Below the pieces are notes generated by a model. The model worked only from the letters and a program-made list of their open reading frames with translations, did no database searches and had not been told where the DNA came from. This document shows positions 9,753 through 20,189 of a DNA stretch of 64,000 bases, one piece after another. Location: the NCBI RefSeq assembly GCF_902500225.1, contig NZ_LR722654.1, positions 1 through 64,000 of the forward strand, given 5' to 3'. Source of the DNA: Buttiauxella massiliensis. Lineage in GTDB: Bacteria; Pseudomonadota; Gammaproteobacteria; Enterobacterales; Enterobacteriaceae. Each line of letters begins with the position of its first letter. Positions within the stretch are counted from its first letter, which is position 1. A program made the position numbers and the translations under genes.

Positions 9753-10820
9753 TTATTGTGCAATCGCATCTGCCATAGTACCGATGCTTATCGCAAAGTA
9801 GTAAGAGCGGTTCCAGTGCATGATGGTACGAAAGTTATTGTAGACAAGGAACGAGCGCCCCAAATTGTCATCAGGCGTGATAATCCAGGCTTTTTGCGTA
9901 GGTGGAGGTGGTTTGGTTGCGTCTTTTAACGTGATTCCTAATTTTTGCCATTGGCTGACTGTTTTACCCTGATCTGTTTTGGTTCCGGCAAGCGTGCTAT
10001 CGAAACCTTCGGGAAGCGTGACTTCTCTGCCCCATTCTCCGCCCGCCTTCCAGCCTTCAGTCTCCAGATAATTAGCGGTTGAAGCAAAAACGTCACTGGT
10101 GTTAGTCCAGATATCAACTTTCCCATCACCATCGCCATCCGCGCCATAGCGCAAATAGGAACTTGGCATAAACTGGCTTTGCCCCATTGCCCCCGCCCAT
10201 GAACCTTTCAGCTCTTGCACGGTAATATGGCCCTGGTCGAGAATTTTTAATGCAGCCATCAGCTCTTTGGTAAAGAACGCTTCACGCCGCCCTTCAAATG
10301 CCAGCGTTGCCAGCGCAGAAATAATGTCCTCTTTACCCTGAATTTCACCAAAATGGCTTTCCATCGCCCACAAAGCAACGATGTACTGACTTTGTACGCC
10401 AGTACGATTGCTGATGGCTTCTAATTCATTTCGGTGCTGCTGATACTGCGCGCGTGCTTGTTCAATCTTTTGTGGCGTAATGACCCGAGACAAATACTCA
10501 TCCAGCATGATTTTCTTTTCGAGCTGGCTCTGGTCGGATTTGATGACCCGATCAACAAAATGAATGCTAGCGAATGCGTTGCTGATGGTGCTATCGCTAA
10601 TTCCCTGGAGGCGGGCTTGTTCTTTTAGTGTCTCAACAAAGGCTGGGAATTCGGCGGGGTTTCGCCCTTGCTGCGCAAGCGTTGTAGGCGCAGGTGTAGT
10701 CTCTGGCTGCGTCGCAACTGAGGGATTAACAATGGATTGCGCCTGCTCGTCAGAACATAGCGCGCTAAAACTAGTCAACATAAAGGTGATGACGGTTAAA
10801 CAAATTGCTGGAGTGTTCAT
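9753..10820 (-). CDS. Lytic murein transglycosylase, MltB/SLT_2 type
   Basis: A 355-residue periplasmic peptidoglycan lytic transglycosylase. The N-terminal ~22 residues are a Sec signal peptide (the cysteine near the cleavage site lacks a proper lipobox, so it is probably soluble rather than lipid-anchored), then a low-complexity Pro/Thr linker and an SLT_2 domain. The catalytic glutamate is E154 in ALWAMESHFGEIQG, and the WAGAMGQSQFMPSSYLRY and DGDGDGKVDIW segments are diagnostic for the MltB family. E. coli K-12 has no gene here; other Enterobacteriaceae do. Confidence 0.9.
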   Translation of the reverse strand: MNTPAICLTVITFMLTSFSALCSDEQAQSIVNPSVATQPETTPAPTTLAQQGRNPAEFPAFVETLKEQARLQGISDSTISNAFASIHFVDRVIKSDQSQLEKKIMLDEYLSRVITPQKIEQARAQYQQHRNELEAISNRTGVQSQYIVALWAMESHFGEIQGKEDIISALATLAFEGRREAFFTKELMAALKILDQGHITVQELKGSWAGAMGQSQFMPSSYLRYGADGDGDGKVDIWTNTSDVFASTANYLETEGWKAGGEWGREVTLPEGFDSTLAGTKTDQGKTVSQWQKLGITLKDATKPPPPTQKAWIITPDDNLGRSFLVYNNFRTIMHWNRSYYFAISIGTMADAIAQ

Positions 10821-10895
10821 CTTTTTCCCCGCGGTTATTTGTTCTAAATATCATCTACCTTTATGTTCAGGAAAGATTTGGCAGTAGTCTGAAAC

Positions 10896-11171
10896 TTATT
10901 TTTTCGGACTGTTTTCGAGATGCATTTTTAACAAACTTTCAGGCGGTGGTGGCAATTGTAAATAATAGCCAACATCTTTGAGAGCTTGTTTTACTTTATC
11001 AAAATCAGCATTAGCCAGTTTTTTACTCCCATCAAGCGGTAATACCATTGCCAATTGTGGGGTACCAAAACCTTTCATCAATTCTTCAGGTACGCGTGAG
11101 AAATCGTCTTTTTTTTCGACATAAAGATAAGTTTGGTCACGTTTACTACTTCTGTAGATCACACAAAACAT
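10896..11171 (-). CDS. ycgL: YcgL family protein
   Basis: A small cytoplasmic protein (91 aa) of the YcgL family, unknown function, with the conserved [20 protein letters not shown] start and [11 protein letters not shown] near the end. E. coli YcgL is annotated slightly longer at the N-terminus; no such extension with a start codon is evident here. Divergent from minC, with 126 bp between the two starts. Confidence 0.92.
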   Translation of the reverse strand: MFCVIYRSSKRDQTYLYVEKKDDFSRVPEELMKGFGTPQLAMVLPLDGSKKLANADFDKVKQALKDVGYYLQLPPPPESLLKMHLENSPKK

Positions 11172-11297
11172 TTTTTTTACTCTATTTTCGCCAGATGGTG
11201 GCTTGCCTGAATATATCTGTGACTATAACATGCCAGATGTACTTCGGAATATCGTCCCACACAGGTGGGGATTAAAACTGAATTGAGTAAGGCCAGG

Positions 11298-12005
11298 ATG
11301 TCAAACACGCCAATCGAGTTAAAAGGCAGCAGTTTTACCTTATCAGTGCTTCATTTACATGATGCACAACCCGAAGTCATTCTCCAGGCCCTTCAGGACA
11401 AAGTATCCCAGGCTCCGGCCTTTCTGAAAAATGCACCAGTGGTGGTGAATGTTGCCAGCCTCGATGGTTCAGTTAACTGGAAGAAAGTCCAGCAAGCGGT
11501 AGTTTCTTCCGGTTTGCGAGTAGTCGGTATAAGTGGTTGTAAAGACGAAGCTTTGAAGAGGGAAATTGAACTCGCTGGCTTGCCACTTCTGACTGAAGGG
11601 AAAGAAAAGAATTCGCGTTCCAGGGCCACTCCCGCTGAGGTTGCGGCGCCAGTAGAACCAATTGTTAATCTGATCACAAAAACGCGTTTGATTGATGCCC
11701 CGGTTCGTTCCGGTCAGCGCATTTATGCGCCAAACTGTGATTTGATTATCACCAATCACGTCAGTGCCGGTGCAGAACTTATAGCAGATGGTAATATTCA
11801 TGTTTACGGCATGATGCGTGGCCGTGCTCTGGCGGGCGCCAATGGCGATCGTGATGCACAAATATTCTGTACTAATCTTGCTGCTGAGCTGGTCTCAATA
11901 GCGGGAGAATACTGGCTAAGTGAACAAATACCAGCCAATTATTATGGGAAAGCGGCGCGCCTGAGTTTGGCGAGCGGTGCTCTCTCCGTTCAATCTTTGA
12001 ATTAA
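11298..12005 (+). CDS. minC: Septum site-determining protein MinC
   Basis: Inhibitor of FtsZ ring formation; recruited to the membrane by MinD. The 235-residue protein has the N-terminal FtsZ-inhibitory domain (1-~100), a variable linker rich in Ala/Pro (~110-125) and the C-terminal beta-helix that binds MinD ([35 protein letters not shown] region). The start at 11298 ([12 protein letters not shown]) matches E. coli; the frame extends upstream to 11265 without conservation. First gene of minCDE. Confidence 0.96.
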   Translation: MSNTPIELKGSSFTLSVLHLHDAQPEVILQALQDKVSQAPAFLKNAPVVVNVASLDGSVNWKKVQQAVVSSGLRVVGISGCKDEALKREIELAGLPLLTEGKEKNSRSRATPAEVAAPVEPIVNLITKTRLIDAPVRSGQRIYAPNCDLIITNHVSAGAELIADGNIHVYGMMRGRALAGANGDRDAQIFCTNLAAELVSIAGEYWLSEQIPANYYGKAARLSLASGALSVQSLN

Positions 12006-12029
12006 GCCCTTTTAACAAGGAATTCCTTT

Positions 12030-12842
12030 ATGGCACGCATTATTGTTGTTACGTCGGGTAAAGGGGGCGTCGGTAAGACCACGTCCAGCGCGGCCATCGC
12101 TACGGGCTTGGCCCAAAAGGGAAGAAAAACCGTCGTTATCGATTTTGATATTGGCCTGCGTAACCTGGATTTAATCATGGGTTGCGAGCGCCGCGTGGTA
12201 TACGACTTCGTTAACGTTATTCAAGGCGATGCCACATTAAATCAGGCGTTGATCCGAGATAAGCGCACCGAGCAACTCTACATTCTTCCAGCATCGCAGA
12301 CCCGCGATAAAGATGCCCTTACCCGCGAAGGTGTGGCGAAGGTACTCGAAGATCTGAAAAATATGGACTTTGAGTTTATCGTTTGCGATTCACCTGCAGG
12401 TATCGAAACAGGCGCATTAATGGCGCTATATTTTGCTGATGAAGCAATTATCACGACTAACCCTGAAGTTTCATCAGTGCGCGATTCAGACCGCATCCTC
12501 GGCATTCTTTCTTCAAAATCTCGTCGTGCCGAAAACGGTGAATCGCCAATTAAAGAACACCTGCTGTTAACTCGCTACAACCCGGGCCGTGTAAACCGCG
12601 GCGACATGCTAAGCATGGAAGATGTGCTGGAAATACTGCGCATTCCATTGGTCGGAGTTATTCCTGAAGATCAATCTGTGCTGCGTGCTTCAAACCAGGG
12701 TGAGCCGGTCATTCTTGACCAGGAGGCTGACGCTGGTAAGGCTTATGCAGATACTGTTGAGCGTCTGCTTGGCGAAGATCGCCCTTTCCGCTTCATTGAA
12801 GAAGAGAAGAAAGGCTTCCTCAAACGCCTGTTCGGAGGATAA
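12030..12842 (+). CDS. minD: Septum site-determining protein MinD
   Basis: Membrane-associated ATPase of the ParA/MinD family that carries MinC and oscillates pole to pole under MinE. 270 residues, the same as E. coli. The deviant Walker A motif SGKGGVGKTT has signature lysine K11 and catalytic K16, and the C-terminal amphipathic membrane-targeting helix (KKGFLKRLFGG) is intact. AAGGAA ribosome binding site; 24 bp after minC and 3 bp before minE. Confidence 0.98.
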   Translation: MARIIVVTSGKGGVGKTTSSAAIATGLAQKGRKTVVIDFDIGLRNLDLIMGCERRVVYDFVNVIQGDATLNQALIRDKRTEQLYILPASQTRDKDALTREGVAKVLEDLKNMDFEFIVCDSPAGIETGALMALYFADEAIITTNPEVSSVRDSDRILGILSSKSRRAENGESPIKEHLLLTRYNPGRVNRGDMLSMEDVLEILRIPLVGVIPEDQSVLRASNQGEPVILDQEADAGKAYADTVERLLGEDRPFRFIEEEKKGFLKRLFGG

Positions 12843-12845
12843 GTT

Positions 12846-13124
12846 ATGGCATTACTAGACTTTTTTCTCTCACGGAAAAAGAACACAGCCAACATTGCAA
12901 AAGAACGTCTGCAAATTATCGTCGCAGAGCGTCGCCGTGGTGATAGTGAACCTCATTATTTGCCGCAGCTAAAACGCGATATTCTGGAAGTCATTTGCAA
13001 ATATGTAAAAATCGATCCTGAGATGTTAACAGTCGTTCTCGATCAAAAGGATGACGATATTTCTGTTCTGGAGCTTAACGTCACATTGCCAGAAACTCAG
13101 GAAGCAACAACCAAATCCGCGTAA
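12846..13124 (+). CDS. minE: Cell division topological specificity factor MinE
   Basis: Stimulates MinD ATPase and drives Min oscillation. The N-terminal membrane/MinD-binding helix ([30 protein letters not shown]) is nearly identical to E. coli. The 92-residue protein is four residues longer than E. coli MinE through a different C-terminal tail (QEATTKSA). GGAGG ribosome binding site overlapping the end of minD. Confidence 0.97.
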   Translation: MALLDFFLSRKKNTANIAKERLQIIVAERRRGDSEPHYLPQLKRDILEVICKYVKIDPEMLTVVLDQKDDDISVLELNVTLPETQEATTKSA

Positions 13125-13136
13125 TACATTTTACGT

Positions 13137-13175
13137 AATAAGCCTCCTGGAATTATCCCGGAGGCTTATTTATTT
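13137..13175 (+). terminator. minCDE terminator
   Basis: Perfect 11-bp stem AATAAGCCTCC / GGAGGCTTATT (13137-13147 and 13160-13170) followed by TATTTTT. Confidence 0.85.
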
Positions 13176-13283
13176 TTACGCAATGACAATTTTTAATGCA
13201 GACTATTCTTAAAGGTTAGTGGGTATATTCAATTATCACCTGGTAAAAACCCTGTAATTATTCCCAGTAACCTTCAGCAAATA

Positions 13284-14405
13284 TTAAAAATCAGCTAGCA
13301 ACGTTTTTAAAGCTTCACCCATTACACGTCCACGCCAGCCACTGATTAATTCCGGCTGTGTAGTCTGGGTTTTTAATTGCCAATGCCAATTCAGCAACTG
13401 GTTAATTTGTCGGCGTGAAGCGAGTAACTCTACGCTTAAACCACAAGTTTCACTCACCTGCTGAACCAGCGCTTTGATAGCTTTAAATACGCGGCGATAA
13501 CCCGGCATATCAACCAGATTAGTCAGTGGTTCAGGTAGTTCATCATCAGATAACGCCTGGGCCTCAACAACCAACCCCAACAGCGTTTTACCATGAAAAC
13601 GAATTTCACTGCCGCTCAGGCCAAGATGTTCAAGTTCACCTAACGATCCCGGCATATAGCGTGCAACCTGCCAGAGGTGTTCTTCGCGTACGACGAAGTT
13701 AACCGCCATATCACGCTCACGCGCTTTACGCAGACGCCACGATGCCAGTTTTTTCAGGCAAGCTAACTGGCGCGTTCTTAACTGCCATGCGTTACCAATT
13801 TCACGCCAGGCTTCTTCAGGGTCGAGAACATCCTGACGACGTGAGGCCATCAGATTACATTCATCCAGGGCCGCTTCCATCCAGCCCGCGGCTTGTGTCT
13901 CTTCCATCAACTTGTGCGCAATAGGCAACAGATAGAGTACATCAGCGGCAGCATAATCACACTGACGTTCAGTCAGAGGACGTGCCAGCCAGTCGGTGCG
14001 GGATTCACTTTTATCCAGCGCAATCCCGGTAAACGACTCAACAATGGTGGCAAAACCACAAGAGAGTGGACGCCCGCTAAAGGCCGCCAGAATTTGTGTA
14101 TCAATAAACGGGTCAGGCAACATGCCGAACGCGTTGAGGAACACTTCAAGGTCTTCGCTGCCAGCGTGCAGGAATTTAATCACCGCAGTGTCTTGCAACA
14201 ACGTTTTGAATGGCGACCAATCAGAAATCGTCAGCGGGTCGATAAGTGAAGCGGTTTCCCCGTCGTACAGCTGGATCAAACCCAGTTGCGGGTAGTATGT
14301 CCGAGTACGAACAAATTCAGTATCCAGCGCAATAGCCGGAAATTGACGTGCAGCCTCACAAACGGTAGCCAGGCCTTCGTCGGTAGTAATCATTTGGTAA
14401 GTCAA
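13284..14405 (-). CDS. rnd: Ribonuclease D
   Basis: A 3'-5' exoribonuclease of the DEDD family that matures tRNA 3' ends. 373 residues with the exonuclease motifs DTEFVRT (Exo I), FLHAGSEDLEVF (Exo II) and YAAADVLYLLP (Exo III), then two HRDC-type domains. I place the start at a TTG (14405): E. coli rnd is known to use UUG, the next residues TYQMITT match its NYQMITT, and an AAGAGA site precedes it. The upstream ATG at 14432 lies inside the fadD terminator. The U run just upstream matters in E. coli rnd translation. Confidence 0.93.
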   Translation of the reverse strand: MTYQMITTDEGLATVCEAARQFPAIALDTEFVRTRTYYPQLGLIQLYDGETASLIDPLTISDWSPFKTLLQDTAVIKFLHAGSEDLEVFLNAFGMLPDPFIDTQILAAFSGRPLSCGFATIVESFTGIALDKSESRTDWLARPLTERQCDYAAADVLYLLPIAHKLMEETQAAGWMEAALDECNLMASRRQDVLDPEEAWREIGNAWQLRTRQLACLKKLASWRLRKARERDMAVNFVVREEHLWQVARYMPGSLGELEHLGLSGSEIRFHGKTLLGLVVEAQALSDDELPEPLTNLVDMPGYRRVFKAIKALVQQVSETCGLSVELLASRRQINQLLNWHWQLKTQTTQPELISGWRGRVMGEALKTLLADF

Positions 14406-14432
14406 ATTCAGTTCTCTTAGGTTTGCGCCCAT

Positions 14433-14457
14433 AAAAAACGCCGGCTGAACCGGCGTT
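14433..14457 (-). terminator. fadD terminator doubling as rnd leader U tract
   Basis: On the minus strand AACGCCGG-TTCAG-CCGGCGTT is followed by TTTTTT, a strong intrinsic terminator after fadD. The U run ends about 28 nt upstream of the rnd UUG start. In E. coli a U-rich sequence upstream of rnd is required for its translation, so the same bases may serve both roles here. Confidence 0.85.
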
Positions 14458-14476
14458 AGGGCGACTGACTCGGAGC

Positions 14477-16162
14477 TCAGGCGTTATTGTTGCCTTTACT
14501 GACCGATTCGTCACGTAGTTCTCGTCGTAATATTTTGCCAACGTTCGATTTTGGCAGCTCTTCGCGGAACTCCACCAGCTTAGGCACTTTGTAGCCAGTA
14601 AGATGGCGGCGGCAAAAAACAATCAGCGCTTCTTCGGTGAGCGATGCATCTTTTTTCACGACGAAGATTTTTACCGCCTCACCAGAAGCACCGCTCGGAA
14701 CACCAACAGCGGCAACTTCGAGCACACCACTATGTTGCATAACGACATCTTCAATTTCGTTCGGATAGACGTTAAAGCCTGAGACCAGAATCATATCTTT
14801 TTTGCGATCGACGATGCGCATAAAGCCCTCGTCATCCATCACCGCAATATCACCGGTACGCAACCAGCCGTCTTGCAGAATTTCATCCGTTGCATCCGGA
14901 CGTTGCCAGTAACCCAACATCACCTGTGGACCTTTGACGCACAGCTCCCCTGGTTCTCCTGCCGGGACTTCTTCACCTTCATCGTCGATGAGTTTTACTT
15001 CGGTGGAAGGTACTGGCAAACCGATACTGCCGCTGTGGTAATCCATATCGTGGGGATTGGCGCTCACTAATGGGGCACACTCGGTCAGACCGTACCCTTC
15101 AAGCAGGAAGCGCCCTGTTAGTTTTTCCCAACGTTCGGCTACCACTTGCTGCACAGGCATACCGCCACCCGCGGAAAGGTGCAGGCTTGAAAAATCGAGC
15201 TGCTGGAATTCTTTGTTGTTCAGCAGCGCATTAAACAGCGTGTTTACACCAGTCATTGCGGTAAATGGATATTTAGCCAACTCTTTAACCAGCCCCGGAA
15301 TGTCACGTGGGTTGGTAATTAGCAAATTCTGTCCGCCAAGTTCAATAAATAGCAGGCAGTTCATCGTCAGAGCGAAGATGTGGTAGAGCGGCAATGCGGT
15401 AACAACCAGCTCTTTGCGTTCAAATAGTAGCGGGCTGTAGGCCGCTCTAACTTGTTCAAGATTCGCTAACATATTGCGGTGTGTCAGCATCGCCCCTTTG
15501 GCAACCCCCGTCGTCCCGCCGGTATATTGCAGGAATGCGAGGTCATCGTTGATTATTTCAGGCTTGATGTACTGAAGACGGTAGCCATGTTGCAAAGCAC
15601 TACGGAATGAAATGGCATCAGGTAGATGGTATTTCGGTACCAGACGTTTGATGTACTTAACAACAAAGTTAACCAACGTACCTTTTGCCGCAGAGAGCTG
15701 ATCGCCCATACGCGTCAAAATAACGTGCTTAACCTGGGTCTTTTCGACTACTTTTTCGAGGGTGTGAGCGAAGTTCGAGACAATCACAATCGCACTGGCA
15801 CCGCTGTCATTAAGCTGATGCTCAAGCTCACGCGGTGTGTAAAGTGGGTTAACATTCACCACCACCATACCCGCGCGCAGAATACCAAACAGCGCGACCG
15901 GATACTGCAACAGGTTCGGCATCATTAACGCAACACGGTCGCCCTTTTGCAGGCCCAGACCCTGTTGTAAATACGCAGCAAACGCACGGCTCCGCTCTTC
16001 CAGTTTACGGAACGTCATCACTTCGCCCATGTTCATGAATGCAGGCTGATCGGCGTAACGTGCCGTTGCTTGCTCAAACATATCAACCAGGGACTGATAA
16101 CGGTCAGGATTTATCTCAGCCGCAACATCAGCTGGGTAGCGGTTAAGCCAAACCTTCTTCAA
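14477..16162 (-). CDS. fadD: Long-chain fatty acid-CoA ligase FadD
   Basis: Membrane-associated acyl-CoA synthetase that activates fatty acids on uptake through FadL, the first step of beta-oxidation. 561 residues, as in E. coli. ATP/AMP motif [16 protein letters not shown], the GYGLTECAP adenylate motif and the FACS signature [26 protein letters not shown]-type region are present. Start chosen at TTG 16162 ([12 protein letters not shown] follows), preceded by GAGGTGG at good spacing, as in E. coli; the frame extends upstream to 16228. A FadR operator lies 73 bp upstream. Confidence 0.97.
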   Translation of the reverse strand: MKKVWLNRYPADVAAEINPDRYQSLVDMFEQATARYADQPAFMNMGEVMTFRKLEERSRAFAAYLQQGLGLQKGDRVALMMPNLLQYPVALFGILRAGMVVVNVNPLYTPRELEHQLNDSGASAIVIVSNFAHTLEKVVEKTQVKHVILTRMGDQLSAAKGTLVNFVVKYIKRLVPKYHLPDAISFRSALQHGYRLQYIKPEIINDDLAFLQYTGGTTGVAKGAMLTHRNMLANLEQVRAAYSPLLFERKELVVTALPLYHIFALTMNCLLFIELGGQNLLITNPRDIPGLVKELAKYPFTAMTGVNTLFNALLNNKEFQQLDFSSLHLSAGGGMPVQQVVAERWEKLTGRFLLEGYGLTECAPLVSANPHDMDYHSGSIGLPVPSTEVKLIDDEGEEVPAGEPGELCVKGPQVMLGYWQRPDATDEILQDGWLRTGDIAVMDDEGFMRIVDRKKDMILVSGFNVYPNEIEDVVMQHSGVLEVAAVGVPSGASGEAVKIFVVKKDASLTEEALIVFCRRHLTGYKVPKLVEFREELPKSNVGKILRRELRDESVSKGNNNA

Positions 16163-16234
16163 GGATCCACCTCTGAATTTAATATTCGTCGTCATCACAA
16201 CCCCAATATATAAACACGCCGTTAACATAATATT

Positions 16235-16251
16235 AACTCAGCGTACCAGTT
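16235..16251 (-). promoter_or_regulatory. FadR operator upstream of fadD
   Basis: Minus-strand AACTGGTACGCTGAGTT matches the consensus AGCTGGTATGATGAGTT at 14 of 17 positions; located 73-89 nt upstream of the fadD TTG start. FadR repression of fadD is established in E. coli. Confidence 0.8.
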
Positions 16252-16311
16252 TATTAATTAGACTGATTTAAGGTTGCGAAGCGCATCACTAATTATTTTT
16301 ATTCCATGATA

Positions 16312-16350
16312 AAACGAAGAGACAGCGGACATGCCGCTGCCTCTTCGTTT
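16312..16350 (-). terminator. Terminator downstream of the slp-like gene
   Basis: Long inverted repeat (minus strand AAACGAAGAGGCAGCGG ... CCGCTGTCTCTTCGTTTT) just after the slp-like stop codon, ending in a T run. Confidence 0.85.
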
Positions 16351-16365
16351 CAGTAAAGCAATTTG

Positions 16366-16968
16366 TTACTCAGTTACGATTGTCTGCACCTGTGCAGGGC
16401 CTGGATTATACCATCCGCCGCCCCACATACCGCCATAGCCGTAACGACCACGATAAGGATACGGCCCGCCCCAGAACCACGGGTCTATCGGTTGTGGTGG
16501 CATTACCACTTGTTGAGTGACACGCCAGCGTTTATAGCCATTCACCTGCATCACCATAAACTTGTACGCACTCTCACCCACTTTACCTTCAACTACACCA
16601 GTAATTGGGCCAACCACGGTTATCAACTGACCGCGGAAGTCTACAGGGTCGAGGAAACCGTTTACATCCGCGTAGATACGCCCTTTGGAAGGCTCACCTA
16701 ACTCCGGACGCGCACCTTCATCGAGATTAACGGTGGCAATTTCCAGCCTTGTTCTGCCCTGCTTGTTATCAATATTCACCACTCGCCCACCGAAGCGTGC
16801 TTCTTGCCCGATATAGAGCTGTGGTGCATTCATCACCCGGACTAAATCTTGTTGAGGCATGGCGCTGGTGCCTTTTATGGCATCAGGTATGCTGACGCAA
16901 CCGCTAAGCACAATGACTGCCGCGATGGCTAAAACCCGGGTAACAATCCTGACATGTAAACCAGCCAT
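16366..16968 (-). CDS. yeaY: Slp family outer membrane lipoprotein (YeaY)
   Basis: A 200-residue lipoprotein of the Slp family (starvation/stationary-phase lipoprotein paralogue). Signal peptide with lipobox LSGC (C24), then the conserved IPDAIKG and [27 protein letters not shown] segments, and a Gly/Tyr/Trp-rich C-terminal tail. Envelope location expected; exact role unknown. Follows tsaB on the same strand with 45 bp between, so probably cotranscribed, as in E. coli (tsaB-yeaY). Confidence 0.92.
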   Translation of the reverse strand: MAGLHVRIVTRVLAIAAVIVLSGCVSIPDAIKGTSAMPQQDLVRVMNAPQLYIGQEARFGGRVVNIDNKQGRTRLEIATVNLDEGARPELGEPSKGRIYADVNGFLDPVDFRGQLITVVGPITGVVEGKVGESAYKFMVMQVNGYKRWRVTQQVVMPPQPIDPWFWGGPYPYRGRYGYGGMWGGGWYNPGPAQVQTIVTE

Positions 16969-17013
16969 ATCCTTTCTCCTTAACGCAATTTCGCTTCACG
17001 AAAACGTCGGGAA

Positions 17014-17709
17014 CTACTCTCTGCCAGGCAGTTTCTTCCAGGTCACTTCATTGCGCAGATAAACCGGTTCGGCATGTTCAACCGCAACTGTCTGTCCGGC
17101 ATTCAATGCCTGAATCGCCAAAGGCAACATATCTTCCGCCGCAGGCAAGGTGACTTCTCCATCATGGATGACCAGTTCACTGCCCTGAGCCATATCCGGC
17201 CAGGCCTGCCAACCCGTTCCAACAGTAGCCCACTCACCCTGTAGTTGTTTCAACCGCTCAGCAACCGCTTCAGGTTTTAATACCGCTTCAGTTTCTTCAC
17301 CGTGCCAGACACCATTTTCATCACGCTGATATTCAGCCCAATAAACCTCCCCCATACGTGCGTCAATTGCGGCCAGCACACGGGTAGCGCCCGTCACACG
17401 CCATGCACCTTGCGCCATGGTGGCAAGTGTTGATATGCCAATCATCGGCAATTCAGCACCCAAGGCCAGCCCTTGCGCAATACCAATACCTATGCGCACG
17501 CCGGTAAAACTACCAGGACCACGGCCATAAGCAAGGGCGTTCAATGCGGTCAGACCAACGCCCCCTTCATTGAGAATTTCGCGGACAAGCGGCAATATGC
17601 GTTGGGTATGTTCACGTGGGCAGAGTTCGAAACGGGCACAGGAAGTCCCCTCGTTATACAGGGCAACCGAACAAGCTTCTGTCGCGGTGTCGATGGCTAA
17701 AATTCGCAT
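17014..17709 (-). CDS. tsaB: tRNA threonylcarbamoyladenosine biosynthesis protein TsaB
   Basis: Partner of TsaD/TsaE in making t6A37 in ANN-decoding tRNAs; an ASKHA-fold protein without its own full active site. 231 residues as in E. coli, beginning [17 protein letters not shown]; the [15 protein letters not shown] loop is characteristic. The start at 17709 follows GAGG; an in-frame ATG 36 nt upstream is not conserved. 71 bp downstream of yoaA. Confidence 0.96.
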   Translation of the reverse strand: MRILAIDTATEACSVALYNEGTSCARFELCPREHTQRILPLVREILNEGGVGLTALNALAYGRGPGSFTGVRIGIGIAQGLALGAELPMIGISTLATMAQGAWRVTGATRVLAAIDARMGEVYWAEYQRDENGVWHGEETEAVLKPEAVAERLKQLQGEWATVGTGWQAWPDMAQGSELVIHDGEVTLPAAEDMLPLAIQALNAGQTVAVEHAEPVYLRNEVTWKKLPGRE

Positions 17710-17780
17710 GATTTGCCAACCTCTGGCGGTAATAAGTAGGGTCAAAAATCGGCGCGCATCATACCATAGCCTGGCACAAA

Positions 17781-19691
17781 TTACTGCGCCGGACGGAAGT
17801 TAAGAAACTCAACTGCCCGATTTATATCCCGCGTGCGCGGCGTTGGTGGCAGGCTATTGAGGAATACTGCACCGTAGGGACGCATCACCAGACGGTTATC
17901 GCAAATCACTAACACACCGCGGTCATCGACATCACGAATTAAGCGGCCTACGCCCTGTTTTAAGGTGATAACAGCATCAGGAAGTTGCACATCCTCAAAG
18001 GGATCTCCACCACGCAGACGGCAATCCTCCATGCGCGCTTTCAGCAGCGGATCGTCAGGTGAGGTAAACGGCAGTTTGTCGATAATCACTAGGGAGAGCG
18101 CATCACCGCGCACATCAACGCCTTCCCAGAAGCTACTGGTTGCCACCAGCAAGGCATTACCGGCATCGACAAACTGCTGCAATAGCTGTCCTTTGCTGGT
18201 CTCACCTTGCAGTAAAACTGGCAGCGTCATGGTGGCGCGAAATTGTTCTGCTAAATCGCGCATCATCGAGTGAGATGTGCACAGCATGAAGCAACGACCA
18301 TTGTTGGCTTCAATTAGCGGCTTGAGCATTTTGGCAAGATGCCTGCCAGCTGCCGGTTGGTTGGGGGTCGGTAGCCCGCGTGGCACACACAATAATGCCT
18401 GGCTGGCGTAATCAAACGGACTGGCTAGTAACAGCGTATCTGCGTTAGCGATCCCCAGACGTTCAGTAAAGTGGCTAAGTTGATCATTTACTGAAAGCGT
18501 TGCCGAAGTGAAGATCCAGGTTCCTGCTTTCTGGCTGATCACTTCATGGAATTTATCGGCCACCGACAACGGTGTCAGAGCAAGTGTGAAGTTACGCGCA
18601 TTGCATTCATACCAGTAGCTATAGCCGGGTGTATCAACCTCTTTGAGTCGCTTGATACGCCCGCGTAAAATCACTGCCCGCTCAAATGCCGCATCCAATA
18701 ATGCGGAGCGGCCAAGTGAAAGTTTTGCGACGTCGTAGCAAAGTTCAAGCGCGTCATCAAGTAGCAGCAAGGCCCGTTGAATTGACGGTTCAGCCAGTAA
18801 TTCACGTAAGTTTCCGCGATAGCCGGGATCGCCCATTTGCAGACGAAAATCTTGTGTGCTCTGCGCCAGACGGTCAGCGCTTTTTTGCAATTGCTGCGCA
18901 TCACGCACTTCTGTGCGATAGGCAATTGAGATGTCTTTGGCTATATCGAGCAACTGGCGGCTTGAGACTGATTGGCCGAAATATTGGCTGGCGATATCGG
19001 GGATTTGGTGCGCTTCATCGAAAATCATCACTTCGGCCTCGGGAATAAGTTCACCGAAACCGCCCTCTTTCACCACCATATCGGCCAGAAAGAGATGGTG
19101 GTTCACTACCACCACATCCGAATCCATGGCTTTTTTACGCGCTTTAACTACGAAACAATCTTTGTAGAGCGGGCAATCTTGCCCAAGACAGTTATCGTTG
19201 GTACTTGTGACCATTGGCCAAACGGCTGAGTCTTCAGCAACACTTGCGCAAGTGCTGATATCTCCATCAACGGTTTCAATCGCCCAGCCACGCAGTTTAA
19301 CGATATCGCTCAGCGTCTGGACTTGAAGATCACCACCCGCCAACGCATTTTGCTCCAGGCGCTCAAGACACAAATAGTTAGATCGCCCTTTAAGTAGCGC
19401 CAGCCGCCCTTTGAAATCGAGTGCTTTTGCAACGGTGGGTAAATCACGGGAAAAAAGCTGATCTTGCAAAGCTTTTGATCCAGTCGAGATAATGACTTTT
19501 TTGCCTGAACGCAGAGCCGGGGCCAGGTAAGCGTAGGTTTTACCGGTGCCTGTACCTGCTTCCACCACCAGCTCTCGTCCGGAAGTAATAGCTTTAGTGA
19601 CGGCTTGTGCCATCTGGCGTTGCGGTTCACGCGGTTTAAAACCTTTTATCGCCGTGGCGAGTTGGCCATCTGCTGCAAAATCGTCTGTCAC
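17781..19691 (-). CDS. yoaA: XPD/DinG-type DNA helicase YoaA
   Basis: Iron-sulfur SF2 helicase that works with the HolC (chi) subunit of DNA polymerase III in replication repair. 636 residues, identical in length to E. coli. Walker [10 protein letters not shown] (44-52), the Fe-S cluster cysteines C108, C168, C173 and C179, the DEAH box (FDEAHQIPD) and the C-terminal QGVGRLIR motif VI are all present. Divergent from yoaB with a 130-bp gap. Confidence 0.96.
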   Translation of the reverse strand: MTDDFAADGQLATAIKGFKPREPQRQMAQAVTKAITSGRELVVEAGTGTGKTYAYLAPALRSGKKVIISTGSKALQDQLFSRDLPTVAKALDFKGRLALLKGRSNYLCLERLEQNALAGGDLQVQTLSDIVKLRGWAIETVDGDISTCASVAEDSAVWPMVTSTNDNCLGQDCPLYKDCFVVKARKKAMDSDVVVVNHHLFLADMVVKEGGFGELIPEAEVMIFDEAHQIPDIASQYFGQSVSSRQLLDIAKDISIAYRTEVRDAQQLQKSADRLAQSTQDFRLQMGDPGYRGNLRELLAEPSIQRALLLLDDALELCYDVAKLSLGRSALLDAAFERAVILRGRIKRLKEVDTPGYSYWYECNARNFTLALTPLSVADKFHEVISQKAGTWIFTSATLSVNDQLSHFTERLGIANADTLLLASPFDYASQALLCVPRGLPTPNQPAAGRHLAKMLKPLIEANNGRCFMLCTSHSMMRDLAEQFRATMTLPVLLQGETSKGQLLQQFVDAGNALLVATSSFWEGVDVRGDALSLVIIDKLPFTSPDDPLLKARMEDCRLRGGDPFEDVQLPDAVITLKQGVGRLIRDVDDRGVLVICDNRLVMRPYGAVFLNSLPPTPRTRDINRAVEFLNFRPAQ

Positions 19692-19821
19692 AATACCCCC
19701 TGGGTTTATTGACAGTGATTATGTCAGTGTGAGCGGTGTTAATCCAGCAAGCCTGTGGAAGCCATCTGCAGATTGTGGCAGGCTGTAGCGCAAATATAAG
19801 TGAGCTGAAAAGGAAACAGTG

Positions 19822-20166
19822 ATGAGTATTGTGCGTATAAAACCGGAAGCACGTTGGTCAGATGCAGTGATTCATAACAACACCCTGTACTACACCGGTG
19901 TGCCGGAAAATCTGGATGCGGATGCTTACGAACAAACCGCAAACACCCTTGCGCAGATTGACGCAATGCTGCTCGAACAAGGCAGCGATAAGAGTAAAAT
20001 TCTTGATGCCACGATCTTCCTGCCAGAAAGTACTGACTTTGCAGCCATGAATAAAGCCTGGGACGAGTGGGTTGTTGCGGGTCATGCACCGGTACGTTGT
20101 ACCGTGCAGGCAAAATTGATGAACCCGCGTTACAAAGTAGAAATTAAGATTATCGCGGCAGTGTGA
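19822..20166 (+). CDS. yoaB: RidA/YjgF family protein YoaB
   Basis: A 114-residue RidA-like protein (enamine/imine deaminase superfamily), with the conserved TYTGVPEN-like and RCTVQAKLMNPRYKVEI segments; the RidA-type arginine is in PVRCTVQA. ATG at 19822 preferred over the adjacent GTG at 19819; AGGA at 19811 is the ribosome binding site. The substrate in vivo is not known. Divergent from yoaA and convergent with yoaH. Confidence 0.92.
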   Translation: MSIVRIKPEARWSDAVIHNNTLYYTGVPENLDADAYEQTANTLAQIDAMLLEQGSDKSKILDATIFLPESTDFAAMNKAWDEWVVAGHAPVRCTVQAKLMNPRYKVEIKIIAAV

Positions 20167-20189
20167 AGAAATGCGGGTTTCGGCCCGCG

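Noticed and set aside
18671-19229. Several overlapping frames opposite yoaA
   Set aside because: All lie within yoaA, whose helicase motifs are complete; they are shadows.
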